Shown one piece after another: positions 59,381-64,000 of a stretch of 64,000 bases of DNA. Both the position numbers and the translations under genes were made by a program. The notes under the pieces were generated by a model. That model was not told the origin of the DNA, searched no databases, and saw only the letters and a list, made by a program, of their open reading frames with translations. Numbering within the stretch: the first letter of the stretch is position 1; each line of letters starts with the position of its first letter. This DNA is from Escallonia rubra (lineage: Eukaryota; Streptophyta; Magnoliopsida; Escalloniales; Escalloniaceae): the NCBI GenBank assembly GCA_033065855.1, contig JAVXUO010000340.1:348501-412500 (forward strand), written 5' to 3'.

Positions 59381-61270
59381 ATGGCCTCCTTCAACCTTCT
59401 CAAGTCAACTCCTCTGATCATCTCTATCCTGTTCTTCCTTGAATTCTCCATAATCAATGGCCATGGAGACGAAAATCACGACAGTGGCAGTGCCACGGAT
59501 TTGCACAAGAAAGGCTTAATTCTTGTGAAAGTCTGGTGTTTAATCATTCTCTTTGCAAGCACTTTCGCCGGTGGAGTTTCGCCTTATTTTTACCGATGGA
59601 ACGAGAATTTTCTTCTGTTAGGCACTCAATTTGCTGGTGGGGTGTTTCTGGGTACCTCTCTGATCCATTTCTTGAGTGACTCAGCTTCCACTTTTGGAGA
59701 GCTCACCACCAAATCGTACCCTTTTGCCTTCATGCTAGCCTCGGCAGGGTATCTTCTTACCATGCTTGGTGACTGCATTATACTGCTTGTTATGAAGAGT
59801 GTCGAAAAAAGTGAAGCTAAAGTGGACGTAGAGGAGGGGCATGCAAGAGAGCTCGGAACAGGTCTCAATCCGGCTTTCGCGAGGACATCATCCCTTGGAG
59901 ACACAATTCTTCTCATTCTAGCACTGTGTTTCCACTCGGTTTTTGAGGGTATTGCCGTTGGAGTATCAGGTACGCACATACAAAAAAATTCAATATAACA
60001 GTGATAAATTCCTTGAAAACAATGATGTTTCTCTTGCACATCGAATTACTATATCTAAAGAGAAGTACTGGAGAGCAATGTTTAACCTATTACTAAGCTA
60101 CTAGGTCATTCTCGGATGATTTTAAAGCCGCTGATAGCTCGACAGTATCTAGAGTCATATTTATGCAAAATCAAGTTTAGCTTTTGACCCCTTTCATCCT
60201 ACAAGGACGAGTATGTTGCACCTCAATTCGTGCCATTTAATCTCTCCACATTTTATTAGCTCTGTTGATCCCCATGTTCAACCGGTGGCCCAATATACAC
60301 GGTAAAAACCACTTTCTGATGGTGCAAAAAATTTTCAAATTTTTGGTACGGGGGGGGGGGGGGAAACCATGATGCAAGCCAGTTCAATAGCACCATTCTA
60401 GACTAGCACGGACTCACCCCATTCCTTAAAGAGCTCCCGTTTTGAACATTTTCGGGGAGATCTTTTGCAGCTCATAGTTCTCCATTTCACCCACTCGGAG
60501 ATTTCGTAAGGTTAACACCGTACTCGGCTTCTGGAGGTCCCTGAAAACCCCAACATTGCGCTAGCTAAAGTCGAGTATGATATGCAATAGCCACTAGGGC
60601 GAGCTTACAGAGTTTGATCTTGGAATCCTTGCCTCAAAAATGATCAACTACATAATGGAAAAGATCCTGACAGCTTGCATAGCTCCAGGACCGTTGCAGT
60701 TTGCGAATACAGTTCTCCAGATTTGCTGAGTGCATGCCTCAGCTCACAAGATATCCTTAATTAGTTCAAAGTCTAGCCTGCATAGTAGCCATAAAACATA
60801 TGCTCATATGGGAATGTTGCCAGAAAACCACACAAACTGCCACCTATGATTTTACTCTAAACAAAAATATTTTTTCAGGTAGCAAGGCAGATGCATGGAG
60901 AAACCTATGGACAATCTCACTGCACAAGATTTTCGCAGCCATAGCAATGGGGATAGCACTGCTCAGAATGATACCAAAACGGCCATTTCTTGCAACCGTG
61001 GCATACTCTTTTGCCTTTGCAGTTTCAAGCCCTGTTGGAGTGGGGATAGGCATTGCCATTGACGCCACAACCCAAGGCCATGGAGCTGATTGGACATATG
61101 CTATCTCCATGGGCCTTGCCTGTGGGGTTTTCATATATGTCGCCATTAACCATCTCATTGCTAAAGGCTTCAAACCTCAAGCTAAATGTTACTTTGACAC
61201 GCCCATTTTCAAGTTTCTTGCTGTTCTTATGGGGGTGGGAGTTATAGCAGTTGTTATGATTTGGGATTAG
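59381..61270 (+). CDS. ZIP2-like zinc/iron-regulated transporter, two exons
   Basis: Exons 59381-59969 and 60879-61270 (GTACGC donor, TTTTTCAG acceptor) join to 326 residues, a normal ZIP length. The start [20 protein letters not shown] is a signal peptide. Then come TM1 ([16 protein letters not shown]), TM2 and TM3 with [19 protein letters not shown] and SLIHFLSD, and a short loop. The metal-site helices follow: [10 protein letters not shown] (from about residue 185) and [10 protein letters not shown] (H212). TM6-TM8 end in VVMIWD, the ending of the Arabidopsis ZIP2/ZIP11 group. ZIP2 relatives move divalent metals, chiefly zinc and manganese, toward the cytosol. The loop between TM3 and TM4 lacks the usual His-rich cluster and has one His only. 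No disabling change is seen. Which paralogue it is remains open. Confidence 0.93.
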
Positions 61271-61632
61271 TTAACTTCACTTGAAATGGGTTGGATTTTC
61301 TCTTATTTTTTGTAATGTTCTGCCACAATCTATCCAAGACCTAGCCTCTTCCCCGACACGAGTATTTGTTGCTTTAAGTTTTTCGTGACATTCCGGATAC
61401 ACTTTAGAGAGAATGTTTTCATTAGTAGCACCATATAAATGCCGCCAAAGAACTTCAGCGACAAGATTAAACATAATCTAGAGAATTATATTATAATACG
61501 AGTTACAAAAGTAAAATAGTTAGCTACTTAGGAGATCGAATTGTTTATACCATAGTACAATCCTTACAAAAGTTCGATAAATGGGGGATTGAGGAGGTCA
61601 TTGAAGTAGGATTTTGTTCGATAATCCCTTGA
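61271..61632. other. ZIP 3' UTR and spacer
   Basis: The poly(A) signal is not certain. Nothing else recognised. Confidence 0.5.
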
Positions 61633-62154
61633 ATGCAGTTCATCATTCTTCCTGCTTCAATAACAAGTAACAAATACGTTCTTCTATCTTTATTCAGAAC
61701 TGGATGCTACCCCGATTGCCAATGCCAATGTGTATTCCATCTTCGTAAGTTGCAGATCCAAATACACAAAAAAATAGAGCAGGAACGTGTACCGGTGCTC
61801 CCAAAGAATGGGATTCAATGCCTACTCCTTTCTGGCTTTGGATCCTTTCGCGGCATTGATAAAATCGTTCCTATAGGCTTCTATATGGTCGCATCAGCAT
61901 GTGCTCTCACAAATAATGATTTGTACCGAGGCATTACGTGCAATGAACAAATTACAGGAAATGAAGATATTAGCAGGATAACAACAGCATATTATGCGAG
62001 TAATAAGTTCAATAACTGCAGTATTAAATTAGTACCAAGAACTCAGCGAACTGAAGCGAAATTAGTAGCCAAAATTTGCATGTGGTGCAAGGACAATTGT
62101 CTCAATGGACGGGTTCCAAATAATCACAACGGAAAATGTATCTTGGAAAGGTGA
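61633..62154 (+). CDS. Cys-rich hypothetical ORF, doubtful
   Basis: A 173-codon frame from a true ATG (MQFIILPASITSN) to TGA. It has clustered Cys residues (CYPDCQCQC near the start, CMWCKDNC near the end). No family is recognised. In AT-rich DNA a frame this long is uncommon but possible by chance. It could also be part of a decayed element. Confidence 0.25.
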   Translation: MQFIILPASITSNKYVLLSLFRTGCYPDCQCQCVFHLRKLQIQIHKKIEQERVPVLPKNGIQCLLLSGFGSFRGIDKIVPIGFYMVASACALTNNDLYRGITCNEQITGNEDISRITTAYYASNKFNNCSIKLVPRTQRTEAKLVAKICMWCKDNCLNGRVPNNHNGKCILER

Positions 62155-63303
62155 AGCTGAATTATCTAGGATTACTGAGGCTGCATCGTATATGGGTATT
62201 TAAATCTAGCTAGAAAGTACGGCTTTGGAAGGTGAATGAAGCAGTAGTAGTTATGTGTAATGTGTTGTAAAACTATAATTGCCGTTAGACTGTAAGCTAC
62301 GCCAAAGAACGGGACAATCATGTAATCTTAAAATTAATAGTAACATTTCTATCATTGATGAATGATAAAAACAAGTAACACCTACGTCAGGAAGCGCCTG
62401 ACACAAGCCATCTCTTCTTCAAAGATTCTAAAACTTAATTTTAAAATAATTGCTAAAGTAATAGCCGTCACAACACAATAATACTCTTTTTAGTAGTATT
62501 TTTGTCAAATTTCTTATTTCTTAATTAACATAGGAAAACAAAAATGAGCAGATTAAAGCAATGGGCCACAACCTATAAAAGTTTGAACCAATTTAGCCCA
62601 CCCACCACTCTCGTATCTCCAACCCAAATCAACGATTATAGAACTACACGTGCTAAATTTTTCTTCAGATTTCTTATTGTCACATCTTCAGTTAAGTTCG
62701 GAAGGCCGTCATCGTTGCCGTAGAAGAGCTCCTTAGCTATTTTCGTAGATTTTAATCCTCTCGTATCAAAATGAAAAAAAAAAAAAAAACGAAAAGAAAA
62801 GTGCTGTAACCAACGGATAGAACCGAATGGATGCTACAATTTTTAACATAATAGTGGGTAAGATATTTGTTATTCTCTACTCTCATCCATTGGTTACCCC
62901 CACCAGTCCTACAAAAATTTTCAACGGAAACGGTTCTATCAACAACTGTTACAATAAACGGATGAAATTTAACGGGTGGGGTGCTAGGATTCTCAAAATT
63001 AATAAGGGATAAGATAATTGTTATCCTCTTATCTCACCGTTGGTTGTACCACCGATCCTTTATTGCATCTCACAGGTTGAAAGTCGCTGGAATCCCAAAA
63101 TTTCAAAATTTTTTTGACTTTAATTGCAGATTAATTTTGCTCTAATCCTAGTTGGAGTAAGTTGTTCTAGTCGTGACGATGAAAGTATGTAGCTAAATGT
63201 ATTTTGGAGCACTTAATCCTTTTGTTATTGAACCATTTGGTTCAATTTAATTTTGATTCTACAATCGCCTATTTCATTATATGTAATATTCATATATATA
63301 TAT
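62155..63303. other. Intergenic, no gene recognised
   Basis: An A-run lies near 62775-62790. Two AGATAATTGTTATCCTC/AGATATTTGTTATTCTC-type segments near 62860 and 63010 are diverged direct repeats. A short TATATATATA tract lies near 63293-63305. Confidence 0.55.
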
Positions 63304-63375
63304 AGGGAGCTGATCCATTGACAGCGCTGGCAAAATAGGACATCTTGCTAGCGCGATTTGGCCGTTCATCCCGAA

Positions 63376-63470
63376 GGGATGGACGGCCCAGATCTTTTTT
63401 TTTTCGTTTTTTTTAAGTCCCCCCGGGATGGACGGCCCAGATCTTTTTTTTTTCGTTTTTTTTAAGTCCG
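63376..63470. repeat. Two tandem copies of a 49-bp unit
   Basis: GGGATGGACGGCCCAGATC followed by T runs and TTTAAGTCC occurs at 63376 and 63425. Confidence 0.85.
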
Positions 63471-63699
63471 TCCGCTACATTATGTAGCGGACAATTTTTT
63501 TACAAAAATACCCTTTGTGCCCATCCGCTATATTATGTAGCGGAGAAAGCCCGTACTTTTTTCTGACCCTTTCTCTCTCCTTTGTCTGATTAATTTTCTG
63601 ACCATTTCTCTCTCTTTTGTCTGATTAATTGTCCTCTACATTATGTAGCGGACAATTTTCTTTTGTCTGATTAATTGTCCGCTACATTATGTAGCGGAC
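63470..63699. repeat. Four near-palindromic GTCCGCTACATTATGTAGCG units
   Basis: Near-perfect inverted repeats of about 23 bp lie at 63470-63492, 63524-63544, 63631-63653 and 63677-63699, most followed by ACAATTTT. Between them are TTTCTCTCTCCTTTGTCTGA segments. Confidence 0.85.
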
Positions 63700-63869
63700 A
63701 ATTTTCTGACCCTTTCTCTCTCCTCTCTCCTGACATGTTTAATTGTTCTCTCTCTCTCTCTCATTAATGTCTGACTCTTTCTCTCTCATCTCCCCTCCCT
63801 TCTTCTTCTTCTTCTTTTTCTTCTTCTTCTTCTTCTCCTCTCTCTCCCCTGTCCATCCTCCTTGCAGCA

Positions 63870-64000
63870 ATGACAACAGCCCACAACATGGTCGAGCTCA
63901 ACTCCGGCGTCGCCGCAGCAGAGGAGTTCGCCTCCTCCCCGAGCTCCGACCACCACAACCAACAAACCCACGAAGACGCGCCCCCGCCACATGCCCGCTT
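63870..64000 (+). CDS. Possible gene start cut by the window edge
   Basis: After a CT-rich leader-like tract (63700-63860) a GC-richer frame opens with ATG (MTTAHNMVELNSG) and stays open to the edge (43 codons). It is rich in Ala, Ser, His and Pro. The jump in GC and the codon-like pattern suggest coding sequence, perhaps within a transposon. The family is not recognised. Confidence 0.35.
   Translation, partial: MTTAHNMVELNSGVAAAEEFASSPSSDHHNQQTHEDAPPPHAR

Overview
The window is nuclear DNA of a flowering plant, almost certainly a eudicot. Genes are sparse, contain introns and are plant-specific (a Pumilio with the plant N-terminal domain, an SDIR1-type RING ligase, a plant ZIP transporter). 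They lie in AT-rich DNA filled with Mutator, hAT, Harbinger, Stowaway, LINE, TRIM and LTR elements. The genus cannot be read from the sequence.

Layout: 1-2570 is the 5' end of a Pumilio gene on the minus strand, running off the left edge. 2600-13438 is intergenic and holds a Tourist-like element carrying a GC-rich solo LTR, plus a Stowaway MITE. 13444-15322 is an odd gag-bearing retroelement that ends in inverted rather than direct terminal repeats. 15850-17740 is CA-rich and simple-repeat DNA split by a hAT element. 20379-26449 is a small hAT element split by a 5.2 kb Mutator-like element (MULE) that carries a deleted mudrA-like gene and a convergent zf-GRF gene. 27354-28499 is a decayed RDUF-type RING gene. 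29113-34520 holds a perfect 77-bp palindrome, a short MULE and a decayed DUF4371/hAT transposase.

The best-preserved gene is SDIR1, with coding exons from 42589 to 48678 that splice to 275 residues. Its probable non-coding first exon is at 35609-35843. The intervening intron contains a 2.8 kb hAT element that itself carries a second copy of that promoter/first-exon segment. To the right lie a deleted LINE, a TRIM, two hAT-type elements and a second GC-rich LTR relative. Then come an apparently intact two-exon ZIP2-like metal transporter (59381-61270), a Cys-rich ORF of unknown status, and at the right edge the start of a possible gene behind hairpin-rich repeats.

The genes do not form a pathway. 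SDIR1 and the RDUF relic both belong to RING-ligase families tied to ABA/drought responses in Arabidopsis, but they are different families. All transposon boundaries, exon joins and target duplications were read by eye and none was checked by alignment software or database search.
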